DNA of 50,495 nucleotides from assembly GCA_009773045.1 (NCBI GenBank), contig WOUV01000011.1, positions 1-50,495 on the forward strand, given 5' to 3'. Positions 31,478 to 40,560 of this stretch are shown here, in pieces (positions within the stretch are counted from its first letter, which is position 1; each line of letters opens with the position of its first letter). The notes beneath the pieces are model-generated. The model saw nothing but the letters and a program-made list of their open reading frames with translations. It searched no databases and had not been told where the DNA came from. Source of the DNA: Rhodospirillaceae bacterium (lineage in GTDB: Bacteria > Pseudomonadota > Alphaproteobacteria > Rhodospirillales > Rhodospirillaceae). The translations under genes and the position numbers were made by a program.

Positions 31478-32434
31478 TCACTTTCCGGTCAAAACGGCCC
31501 GCAGTTCATCCTCCGCCACGGGAGCCGTCTTCTCGTGCGCGTGCTTCTGTTCATGCTTGTGTCCGCCGGTGGCCCGGATATGCAGGGCGCCAAGATGGGG
31601 CACTCGGGAGCTGACGGACTCCTTCACGGTTTCGCACAGACGGTGCGCCTCCGCCACCGACAGGTGGGGATCGACCGCAAGAACCATGTCCCCCCAGATT
31701 TCCTGCCCCACGTGGCGGGAGCGGAACTGGGGGACGGCCACCACACCCGGCGTCGCGCGGGCGATGGCCAGAATATGCCCGCGCATGGGTTCATGCACGC
31801 TGCGATCCATCAACCCCTTGCAGGCCTCCCAGAAAATCCACACGCCAAGGTAAAGAAGATCAAAAGTCTCAAAAATGGCGATGGCAACGTCAAGCCATGT
31901 CATCCCCAGATAATGCGCCCCGACGATTCCCCCCGCCACCATTCCGGAGGTCACCGCGTCGGAGTGGCTGTGCCTGGCCAGAGTGTGCACCATCGGACTG
32001 TTGGTCTCGATCGCGACACATCCCGCGTAACGGTTCATGAACAGATTGACCGCAACCGCCACCAGCGCCGCCCACAAGGCGACCAGATGGGGCGCCTTGT
32101 GTTCCTCGGGTCGCAACAAAATCTGCACAGTATGTACCAGCAGATAGCCAGTGATGACCAGAAATACAACGCTGATGACCAGAGACAAAACAAATTCGAT
32201 CTTGCCATGACCATAGGGATGGTCTTCATCCAGCGGCTTGTCGGAAACCGAAAGACCGACGATGACCAGAAGGGAAGTAATGACGTCTTTTACAGAATAC
32301 ATGGTATCGACCAGCATCGCCTGCGATCCGGAAACCAGACCGACCAGCGCCTTCATGAACGCCAGCGCCAGATTGATGCCAAGCCCCACCCAGCCGACGG
32401 TCCGGACACAGGCAACGCAGCGATCGAACCGCAT
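31478..32434 (-). CDS. mamM: Magnetosome CDF transporter MamM
   Basis: GWVGLGINLALAFMKALVGLVSGSQAMLVDTMYSVKD, DEDHPYGHGKIEFVLS, RCVAIETNSP-like segment, RHVGQEIWGDMVLAVDPHLSVAEAHRLCE; matches my recollection of Magnetospirillum MamM along its length. Confidence 0.87.
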   Translation of the reverse strand: MRFDRCVACVRTVGWVGLGINLALAFMKALVGLVSGSQAMLVDTMYSVKDVITSLLVIVGLSVSDKPLDEDHPYGHGKIEFVLSLVISVVFLVITGYLLVHTVQILLRPEEHKAPHLVALWAALVAVAVNLFMNRYAGCVAIETNSPMVHTLARHSHSDAVTSGMVAGGIVGAHYLGMTWLDVAIAIFETFDLLYLGVWIFWEACKGLMDRSVHEPMRGHILAIARATPGVVAVPQFRSRHVGQEIWGDMVLAVDPHLSVAEAHRLCETVKESVSSRVPHLGALHIRATGGHKHEQKHAHEKTAPVAEDELRAVLTGK

Positions 32435-32513
32435 GTTTCTTTCCCTTTGAAGGCATTCCATTCGTGCGCCTTACCGATCAAGCCCCCCCCCCGGCATCCG
32501 ATGCGCACAGGCC

Positions 32514-32756
32514 TCATGCCCCACGATGACGCAGGATCACTTCCTTACGCCGCGCGTCTTCCCCCCGGCGCCGGTGCATCGCCTGGAGCAGAAGAGCGGC
32601 GATGGCCGTTACAAAACCGGCCAGAAAAGCCACTCCCACCACGACAACCACAGGCGCCTCGAAGGCGAGCACGAAATAAACGGAAACGACATGAAGATTC
32701 TGTGACGTAAACAGTATGATCGCAGCCACCAGAACACTGTAGACGATGAATCTCAC
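32514..32756 (-). CDS. mamL: Magnetosome protein MamL-like (GTG start, 80 aa)
   Basis: MRFIVYSVLVAAIILFTSQNLHVVSVYFVLAFEAPVVVVVGVAFLAGFVTAIAALLLQAMHRRRGEDARRKEVILRHRGA; LapA-like two-TM with basic tail, between mamK and mamM. Confidence 0.75.
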   Translation of the reverse strand: MRFIVYSVLVAAIILFTSQNLHVVSVYFVLAFEAPVVVVVGVAFLAGFVTAIAALLLQAMHRRRGEDARRKEVILRHRGA

Positions 32757-32791
32757 AACACCGCTTCCTTGGAAGGATCGTTCCACGGACC

Positions 32792-33820
32792 TCACGTTTC
32801 CATCGTCGTGTGCCCAAGTTTGCTCCAATATTTCGGCGGCAGTTCCTGGGCCAGTTTCAAGGCGCCCGCGCATCCGTCATAGATCGGATCGGCCACCGCC
32901 GTCACCCGCACCGCGCCGTAATCGACCAGTTCGGCGGTGATGAAGTCCGCAAGCCCCCGGATCTGGGACCCGCCGCCGGCCAGGATGATGTTTTGCAGGA
33001 CCACCGCCTGATCCTCCGGCGGAAATTCTTCCACCAGCCGCTTCACATTTTCGATGATATCGGGCAGGACAGACTCACAGGCCGTTCGGATCTGTTCCCC
33101 CACCTCGAGAGTCACCGGTTTGCCGCCGGCGCGCAAGGCAACCTCCACCGGCCCCTGGCCGGGACCGACAAAGGCGTGCGCTTCCTTGATGGCGCACGCG
33201 ACGTTCAGATTCATCTGGACATGGGGATAGCGTTCGAGGAGTGCTTCTTGCAGACATTCGTCAATGAAATGGCCCGCCTTCGTCAAGGTCACCTGATCTT
33301 CCGGTGCCGGCATCCTGCCTTTCATGGCGCACAAATCCACCGTCCCGGCGCCGATGTCGATGACAAGGGCGTTCATGAGCTTGCCCTGGCCATAGGCCAC
33401 CATGAACGGTTCCGAGACCACCATGGCGGTGTGCAGGACATCCTGGGCGATACGCAAAAGGGCGGATTTATTGGCGTTCGAGGCCCGGGCCGGCACGCCG
33501 ATGACGGCACAAAGCCCTTCCCCTCCTCCGGCGCGACCGACGACGTAGCGCATCAGGTCATGGGCGACATCAACGTCACGCTGGCTGTATTCCCGCAAAA
33601 CGCCATCTTCGAGCGGATAGCGCAAGTCGAGAAACGAACGCTTCTCGTAGGCTTCATCCCCCACCAGCAACGGCGCCCCCAGCAATTTCAGGCCGATGAC
33701 ATCCTTGGGGTATCCAACCACCGAGCGGATGACTTCCCGTAATCCCCGATTGGACATGATGGCGGTTCGTGATGTCCCAAAGTCGATTCCCAACAATAAT
33801 GATTCATCCGCGGCGTTCAT
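32792..33820 (-). CDS. mamK: Magnetosome actin-like protein MamK
   Basis: LLLGIDFGTSRTAIMSNRG, SVVGYPKDVIGLKLLG, LDLRYPLEDGVL, CAVIGVPARASNANKSALLRIAQDVLHTAMVVSEPFMVAYG, IDIGAGTVDLCAMKG, LAGGGSQIRGL. Confidence 0.93.
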   Translation of the reverse strand: MNAADESLLLGIDFGTSRTAIMSNRGLREVIRSVVGYPKDVIGLKLLGAPLLVGDEAYEKRSFLDLRYPLEDGVLREYSQRDVDVAHDLMRYVVGRAGGGEGLCAVIGVPARASNANKSALLRIAQDVLHTAMVVSEPFMVAYGQGKLMNALVIDIGAGTVDLCAMKGRMPAPEDQVTLTKAGHFIDECLQEALLERYPHVQMNLNVACAIKEAHAFVGPGQGPVEVALRAGGKPVTLEVGEQIRTACESVLPDIIENVKRLVEEFPPEDQAVVLQNIILAGGGSQIRGLADFITAELVDYGAVRVTAVADPIYDGCAGALKLAQELPPKYWSKLGHTTMET

Positions 33821-33917
33821 TTCTTTCTTCCCCGCTGCATTGTGCGGCCCCACGACCAAAATTCTAGCACGTCGACACGCTTTGCGCCAGAGCCGTCCCC
33901 TGCGCCTGCATGCGGCG

Positions 33918-35734
33918 CTACAGCACGGCGTAGAACACAACGCCTCCGCGTCCTGTTTTCACAAGAATATCTCGTTGCCCGGAAACGCCACGCAACACGC
34001 GCGCCAGGGCCTGGGGGGTATCCACCGGTTCGTTGTTGATCGTGAAAAGAAAATCTCCCGGACGCAGTCCAGCCCCGGCCGCCGGCGAGCCGGCCCGCAC
34101 TTCGTTCACCACCGCACCCGTCCAGGGTGCCCCCTGTCATCGCACCCGTCAGGGGGTCCCCCTTTGGCGCTTGCACGGTCATTTGGCCGAAAGTTTCGAT
34201 CTCAAGGCCCAGTCAAGTGAACTCCTTGGGAGTCGTTCCGGCCGCGGGGGGAGTCATTCCGGCCGCGGGGAGAATCGTTCCGGCCGCGGATGCTGGCGAC
34301 GGTGCATTTGCCCCTTCCTGCAGGGCCATCGTCCGGTCGCGACGCCGCCCTTCCCGAAGAACCGACAGGCGGACCGTCTCCCCGGGTTTGCACGCCCCCA
34401 GCATCGCCTGCACCTGGGCCGGTGTGGAAACCCGGCGCCCGTCCACCTTGATCAAAACATCACCCGGCGCGATCTCCGCCCCCGTCAGGGGGGAACGGGG
34501 CGCGACGGCGGCGATGAAAATTCCCTCCCCCGCCCCGCGGCCGATTCGCCGGCCCAGGGGCGGCGTCAGGGGATGCATCTGCGCCCCCAGCACCGTCACC
34601 CCCGCCACGTTGACCCCAAGCGTCCGGGAATCGAACGGCGCAGAAACGACCCCCGCCAAGCCTCCGGCCGGCGGAAACATCTGATGGCAGGCCAGGCAGT
34701 TCGCTTTCTCCCGCCCGTCGGTGTGCGCGGCGCCACCGCCCCGACTCGTATGGGCGGAGCCGCGTTGGCGTTCGGCAGCGCCACCGGTCGCGCCAGTTCT
34801 CCCCCGATTTCCTTTTCCAGGAACGCGCGCACCGTGTTGCTGGGGATGGCGAACCCGATCCCTGAAAAAGCCCCGGTCGGCGTATAGATGGCCGTGTTGA
34901 TGCCAATCACGGAGCCTTCCCCGTTCACCAGCGGTCCGCCGGAGTTGCCTTGATTGATGGCGGCATCGGTTTGAATCAGGTCAGAGTGGGTCACCCCTTC
35001 GATGGCGAGCGCCTTGCGTATGCCAGAAACGATGCCGCGGCTCACCGTCTGGTCAAGACCAAAGGGACTGCCGATGCTGATGACCTCCTCGGCCAGGCGC
35101 ACCCGGTCGCTGTCCCCAAGGATGACCGCGGGTAACGGCGTTTTGAGTGCGATGTGTAAAAGCGCAAGATCGACCCTTTCATCGAGCCGGATGACCCGCG
35201 CCGTATAGCGCCGCGTTCCCCCGTCGTCGAACACGGTCACCTGGGCGCCGGAGGCGCCGCGCACGACGTGGGCATTGGTCACGATGAAGCCATCCCCGCG
35301 GAGGACGATGACACCCGATCCCATGTTCTCCAGCACCCCGCCGGCAAGGGGGGTTGCGAACTGCACATCGCCCTCGGGTCGCGGTGTCGTGATGGGGGCC
35401 GTGAGAGGGGCCGTCACGGAGGGGCCGGGGCGAAGCACGGTCACATTGACCACGCTGTCGCGCAACGCCAGGGCGATCTGGGAAAAATCGCGCCCAACGA
35501 GCCGTCCCGGACGCTCCGCGGGAGAGAAGGCGGCGCCAGCGGAAACGACGCGACAGGCACCACCCCCGGGGCATTGACAACGACGGCAGGCGATCGCCCC
35601 CCCAAACCCACCGACTGCCCCCACGCCGCCGCCAGAATGAGAACGGCAAGGGCGCCGATTCCATACAGATATTTCCGTGAATGTTTCGCACAGACGACCG
35701 ATGACTCCTCCCCTTCCTCCCCCTCCTCCATCAT
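33918..35734 (-). pseudogene. mamE: Magnetosome HtrA-like protease MamE (trypsin-like domain, magnetochrome CXXCH, PDZ domains), frame broken several times
   Basis: TM anchor SRKYLYGIGALAVLILAAAW; VTNAHVVRG (His), RVDLALLHI (Asp), NQGNSGGPLV (Ser); ANCLACHQMFPPAGG magnetochrome; PDZ1 GIFIAAVAPRSPLTGAEIAPGDVLIKVDGRRV; PDZ2 VVNEVRAGSPAAGAGLRPGDFLFTINNEPVDTPQAL. Confidence 0.82.
34229..34291. repeat. Three tandem 21-bp units in the MamE inter-PDZ linker
   Basis: GGAGTCGTTCCGGCCGCGGGG / GGAGTCATTCCGGCCGCGGGG / AGAATCGTTCCGGCCGCGGAT. Confidence 0.9.
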
Positions 35735-35736
35735 TC

Positions 35737-35943
35737 CTACCCCTCGTCTCCGAGCAGATCGTCATCCTTGCTCCGCTCGGGCGTTCGCACCGCCGTCACC
35801 CCGACGGCGAGGGCGAGAAGACCCACGATCACCAGCACGATCGGAACCAGCCCACGCAGGAGATCCACGACAGACCACCACCAGACCGCTCCTCCCCACA
35901 GGCCAAGCGCCATCGCCAGCAAACCAACAATAATCCACGGCAT
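35737..35943 (-). CDS. mamI: Magnetosome protein MamI (68 aa)
   Basis: MPWIIVGLLAMALGLWGGAVWWWSVVDLLRGLVPIVLVIVGLLALAVGVTAVRTPERSKDDDLLGDEG; two-TM, located between mamH and mamE. Confidence 0.85.
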   Translation of the reverse strand: MPWIIVGLLAMALGLWGGAVWWWSVVDLLRGLVPIVLVIVGLLALAVGVTAVRTPERSKDDDLLGDEG

Positions 35944-35953
35944 TCTCCCGCCC

Positions 35954-37247
35954 TCACATTCCATTTTGCGACGTTTCACCGCCGTCAGAGGCTCGTGCCG
36001 GCTGTTGCGCAGCCCCGCGGCCCCCATCATGACCCACAGCGCATAGCACACTATGACCACGTTGCCTAGACCAGTGAACACGAAAGGCGCGTAAGGCCCC
36101 ACGGCATCGAACAGCACACCGCCTGTTTCCAGAAACACGATGACGCCGATTCCCCCCCCGACCACATTGAACGCCCCCATCACCGACCCCAGAATCGACC
36201 GCGGCGCAAGGTCGATGGCCAGCACCTGCGGCGGCCACAAGGCACCCCCCCTGACCGGCGGCCAGAATCACGGCCGGCAGAACGATGATTCCCTTGAATG
36301 GATTGACGATGAACCCCAGCCCGATCAGCCCCACACCGGACAACGCCATGCCGGCGGCCAAGGCCGTGATGCGCCCGAATCGTTCGATCACCCGTCCCCA
36401 CACTGGAATCGATACCAGCACAACGAGTCCCACGAGACCGATCAGAAGGCCGTCCGTCGCCGCGGCCCGTTCCTGTGATATCCCCACAAGATCAGCGAAA
36501 TAGATATACCATAACATGAAGAACATGCCAACCAGAACCATATCACTGCGGGCAAAAAACGCCGCGGCGAAGGCGAGTCGCATGCGGGGGTCCGAACGCA
36601 GGAGATGCCCGATCCGGCGCCAGGGAATCCGGCTTTCCTCAGGACGCGGCGCCACATCCACAAGACACCCTCTGGCCAGGACCGCCCCCGCGAAGGGCCA
36701 CCGCCGCCGTCATCAGCATCACCGTGACCGTCCCGACATGGGGCGTCATCTGTATCAGCACGGCATAAACCAGTGTCGCCCCGAAGGCCGTCATGAAGGC
36801 GGCATTGGCCATCAACCGGGGTCGGCTGGTGGCGGAGCTGAAATCTCCGACCAATGTCGTCAACTGCGGCCACACCGCCCCCGCCCCCAGGGACATGATG
36901 ACCCGCGCCATGGAATAAACGGCAATGCCCCCCACGCCGAACAGAACCGCAAGGTCCGGACTGAACGGCGCCAACACCGCGCCACATCCCGCCACCACGA
37001 ACCCGACGATGATGATCGGGACCCGCCCCAGACGATCGGACAAATAGCCAAGATACCCGACCAGCACAAGGCCAAGGACTTCCGTCACCACCTGCACGTT
37101 GGCATTGATGACCCCGGCGCTGGCCAACGGAACGGCCAGCACGGTTCGCAAAAACAACGGCTGAATGGCCACCGACAAGGCGAGGAAAATCATCGTCAGG
37201 GCCGCCAGCAGGTAAAGACCGTTGTAATGCCTGAGTTCGATGGACAC
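35954..37247 (-). pseudogene. mamH: Magnetosome MFS transporter MamH, frame broken near 36670-36690 and near 36235-36251
   Basis: MSIELRHYNGLYLLAALTMIFLALSVAIQPLFLRTVL...[116 protein letters not shown], spread over three ORFs. Confidence 0.87.
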
Positions 37248-37410
37248 GCCCCCCCCCTTTGATACCTTCCGAGTCTGGATCGTGACCGATCACGACTCCC
37301 CCTCGGGCGCCGGGCATCCGCGGCTCGTGGCTGACGTGCCGTTCGGCGCGGTCACGGCGGTTCCTTGAGCATACGTCAAGACCGACGCGCAAGGGTATGA
37401 AGTCTTTCCT

Positions 37411-37740
37411 TCAAAGCCGCATGGCGAGCCAGAACACGCCCGGCAGTTTCCATACCCGGTTGAACGCCACCGACACAAGGCCCATTAGGGAAAAAACGCT
37501 GACCATCAGAGCGGAAAAACTGAACATCCACTTCCCGACCCCGGGCATGTGCAACCCGAACAGGCCAAGGATTCCCCACATCCACAGAACCAGACCCTGC
37601 CGCGCATGAAAATGGACATATTCATCGTCCCTGTTGAGGACCAGCGGGACAAAAACAAGAACGCTAAGATAGCTTAATGCGGCCATCAGGCGGGTTCGCA
37701 TATCTCCCCGGCTGCGCAGAAACATTTTCCGTGCCGGCAT
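37411..37740 (-). CDS. MamF/MmsF-family magnetosome membrane protein
   Basis: [82 protein letters not shown]. Confidence 0.83.
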   Translation of the reverse strand: MPARKMFLRSRGDMRTRLMAALSYLSVLVFVPLVLNRDDEYVHFHARQGLVLWMWGILGLFGLHMPGVGKWMFSFSALMVSVFSLMGLVSVAFNRVWKLPGVFWLAMRL

Positions 37741-37824
37741 GGCCCCTCCTTGCGACACCCCGTGCCTTCCATCACCCCTTTTGTAAAGGCAGCCGACGGA
37801 TTGATCAATCGTTTTGCGAAAACG

Positions 37825-37861
37825 AAACGGGGGGAAGGACGATCTTCCCCCCCGTTTCGTC
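37825..37861 (-). terminator. Hairpin at the end of the DUF971 operon, before the mam cluster
   Basis: ACGAAACGGGGGG(G)AAG / CTTCCCCCC(C)GTTTCGT around GACGAT; T-rich (GTTTCGTTTT) on the minus strand after the stem. Confidence 0.6.
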
Positions 37862-37881
37862 ATCCTTCAGGATTTCTTGCG

Positions 37882-38283
37882 TCACGTGGGCTTCTGATCA
37901 CGGCTCAGGCCAAGACGCGCCAAGTCCCCGATGTAATCCCGCCAGCGGTCTTCTTGGTTGTCCCCAAGAGTATACAGGTAATCCCACGAATAGATGCCGG
38001 TGTCGTGCATATCGTCAAAAACGATGGCGATGGCATAGTTGCCGATGGGCTGAATGGCCGTGATGCCGACGGTGCGGCAGCCGCCGGGAGTCTTTTTCTC
38101 ATCGGGGCCATGACCCTGCACTTCCGCCGAAGGACTCTCAACCCGCAACAGTTCCGCCGACAGGGTAAAGGTCCGTCCGTCGTCGAAATCGATTTCCAGC
38201 ATCTTTTCCGCCTTCTTCAGGCGCAATTCGACCGGCCAGTGCCGCGTGCCGAACGACACGACCGGGGCGGAATCATCGGTCAT
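37882..38283 (-). CDS. DUF971 family protein
   Basis: [44 protein letters not shown] ... [25 protein letters not shown]. Confidence 0.88.
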   Translation of the reverse strand: MTDDSAPVVSFGTRHWPVELRLKKAEKMLEIDFDDGRTFTLSAELLRVESPSAEVQGHGPDEKKTPGGCRTVGITAIQPIGNYAIAIVFDDMHDTGIYSWDYLYTLGDNQEDRWRDYIGDLARLGLSRDQKPT

Positions 38284-38630
38284 CGGCGCACCTCTGAGCG
38301 GTCGTCTTCAAGACGGCGGGCTTCCGACACCAACATGATAGGGATGCCATCCCGGATCGGATAGGCAAGACCGGCCTGATCGCTGATCAATTCCTGTGTT
38401 TGTGGGTTGTAACGCAAGGACCCCGGAGTGCGTGCCTGTGGGCAGACCAGAAGTTCCAACAGTCTTGGGTCTATCCCGGCCTTGCTCTCGTCCCTGGCTT
38501 TATTCTCGACCCCGGCTTTACTTTCGTCCCCGGCCTTGCTCTCGTCCCTGGCTTTATTCTCGACCCCGGCTTTACTTTCGTCCATTGGGTGTTTCCTTTT
38601 CCCTGTGTTTTCATTACTGCACGATGCCAC
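38280..38630 (-). CDS. Trm112 family protein with a repetitive charged N-terminal extension
   Basis: [56 protein letters not shown]-terminus made of [12 protein letters not shown] hexapeptides. Confidence 0.8.
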   Translation of the reverse strand: MASCSNENTGKRKHPMDESKAGVENKARDESKAGDESKAGVENKARDESKAGIDPRLLELLVCPQARTPGSLRYNPQTQELISDQAGLAYPIRDGIPIMLVSEARRLEDDRSEVRR

Positions 38631-39288
38631 CGCCCCCTGTTTCCAGCAAACCCATTTCGATCAAGGCAATCAACAGTTTCCCCCGTTCTTCGACCGTTGA
38701 AACTTCCAGCAGGGCCTGTTTCTCGCGCACGGCAAACGGACACAACATGGCCGCCGCCGTGACCAGGGTGGCATCCGAAAAATTATCCAGAATTTTCCAG
38801 TTCAAAGTGATGCGCTTCTGAAGGAAATAGGACTTGAGACACGCCAGCAGCCGCTTGCGATCAATCACCGGGGCATCCCCGGGATCTTCCATGTCGGCAT
38901 GGAACGGGGTGTAGGTCACCTCTGCCTGGCGGTAGCCGCCGTTGGCCAGGGCCAGCTCGCGCTGGATGCGAAAGCGGCACACGCCCACCAGCGTGATGAG
39001 CAAACGCCCGTCTTCCGTTTCACTGAACGAGGCCATGCGGCCAAGGCACCCCAGATCATAAACCCGCGGGAACGCCCGCCGTGTTTCCAACGGCTCTTCC
39101 GGCTGAGGCTGCACCATGCCGATCATCCGTCCGTTGCCCAACGCTTCCAAAGTCATGGCAAGATAGCGGGGTTCGAACATATTCAACGGCAACCGCCCCC
39201 CCGGCAGCAGCAGCACCCCTGCCAAAGGAAAAATGGCGATCACCCGCGGCAGGGCCACGAACGCCGTTTCAAAAGGCCCCTCTGTCAT
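38614..39288 (-). CDS. LON peptidase N-terminal (substrate-binding) domain protein
   Basis: [34 protein letters not shown] ... [30 protein letters not shown]. Confidence 0.9.
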   Translation of the reverse strand: MTEGPFETAFVALPRVIAIFPLAGVLLLPGGRLPLNMFEPRYLAMTLEALGNGRMIGMVQPQPEEPLETRRAFPRVYDLGCLGRMASFSETEDGRLLITLVGVCRFRIQRELALANGGYRQAEVTYTPFHADMEDPGDAPVIDRKRLLACLKSYFLQKRITLNWKILDNFSDATLVTAAAMLCPFAVREKQALLEVSTVEERGKLLIALIEMGLLETGGGGIVQ

Positions 39289-39326
39289 GAAGGCTCCCCG
39301 TCCATGCTCCTCCCCGATTCCGTACC

Positions 39327-40265
39327 TTACGAAAACATGATCGACGACAGTTTCCGCCGTGAGTGTACCGTCAACGGATCGCTCGGACCAAAGGCCTCGA
39401 ACAGCTTCAGGAGCTGGCGGCGGCCGCCATCATCATTCCATGACCGGTCCCGTCGAACGATTTCCAAAAGCTCATCCACCGCCTTTTGGGAATTGCCGGC
39501 GGCGTAACAGGCCATGGCGAGATCCTGGCGCGCCTGATGGTTCATCGGGTCGGTATCGACCGCCTGTTGCAAGGCGGAGATGCTCTGGCCCGTCGCGGCC
39601 GTGGACGCCAGTTCCAGCCGGGTCTTGATGGCGAGGATCTCGGGCTTTGCGCAAAGATCGGCGGGAAGCTGGTTCAACATTTCCCTGGCGGCACCGGTTT
39701 CGCCCTGGGCGATGAGGCACTCCATCACGCCGGCAAGGGCCACGGGGTTGGCCGGGTCCTGTTCCAGAACCTTCTGATAAAGCTCCTTGGCCTTTTTGAA
39801 GTCATTGTGTTCGCGCACGGCCTTGGCGTCGGCCAGAATCTGGTCGATGACGGACGCGCCCCCGCTCGCGACACGGGTCAGGAACGCCTTGATCTGGCTT
39901 TCCGGCAGGGCACCGACGAATCCATCCACCAGCGCCCCGTTCTTGAACGCAAAAACCGCCGGAATGGAGGAGACTCCCAGTTGCGCAGCCAGTTTCTGGT
40001 TCTCATCCACATTGACCTTCACCATGCGGACGGTCCCGCCAAACTGGCGCACGAGCTTTTCCAGCATCGGCCCCAAGGTCCGGCAGGGACCACACCACGG
40101 CGCCCACAAATCGACGATAACGGGCACCCGTCGCGATGCCTCGATCACATCGGCCATGAACCCGACGGTGTCACAGGCCTTGACGAGATCGTCCGGCCCT
40201 TTTTCCCCGGTGGGTTTGTGGCCTTTGGCGGCCCCCCCTTTGCGGATAAAATCCATTATCCCCAT
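39327..40265 (-). CDS. Thioredoxin with TPR domain (CnoX/YbbN-like co-chaperone)
   Basis: VIVDLWAPWCGPCRTLGPMLEKLVRQFGGTVRMVKVNVDENQKLAAQLGVSSIPAVFAFKNG, then TPR-like helices. Confidence 0.9.
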   Translation of the reverse strand: MGIMDFIRKGGAAKGHKPTGEKGPDDLVKACDTVGFMADVIEASRRVPVIVDLWAPWCGPCRTLGPMLEKLVRQFGGTVRMVKVNVDENQKLAAQLGVSSIPAVFAFKNGALVDGFVGALPESQIKAFLTRVASGGASVIDQILADAKAVREHNDFKKAKELYQKVLEQDPANPVALAGVMECLIAQGETGAAREMLNQLPADLCAKPEILAIKTRLELASTAATGQSISALQQAVDTDPMNHQARQDLAMACYAAGNSQKAVDELLEIVRRDRSWNDDGGRRQLLKLFEAFGPSDPLTVHSRRKLSSIMFS

Positions 40266-40504
40266 ATTCCATTTCCAAACATCAAGGAATCACCCGATCC
40301 CGGTCGCGACCCATGCGTTTCCAGCGTTCTTTATATGGCCTGTACAACGCTCCTTGGCAAGAGCGAAAGAGCGGTCCTTCAGAATCAAAAAGCGGGAGTC
40401 GGCGGTTTGCGGAAACGCCTGCCCGATTTTGCGCCTGACTTGACCAACATCAACTCACAGCCGTTATTCGCCTTATAAATTTTCTGGATATAGCGTATGC
40501 CCTG

Positions 40505-40550
40505 AAGGTACCCGTCTCTCAGAGAGTAAGGTACCCGTCTCTCAGAGAAT
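40505..40550 (+). repeat. Two tandem 23-bp repeats upstream of the molybdoenzyme start
   Basis: AAGGTACCCGTCTCTCAGAGAGT then AAGGTACCCGTCTCTCAGAGAAT; each contains the palindrome TCTCTCAGAGA. Confidence 0.93.
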
Positions 40551-40560
40551 GAGGAAAGCG

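Noticed and set aside
34229-34291. Short repeats as a CRISPR array
   Set aside because: Three abutting 21-bp units without spacers, inside mamE coding sequence.
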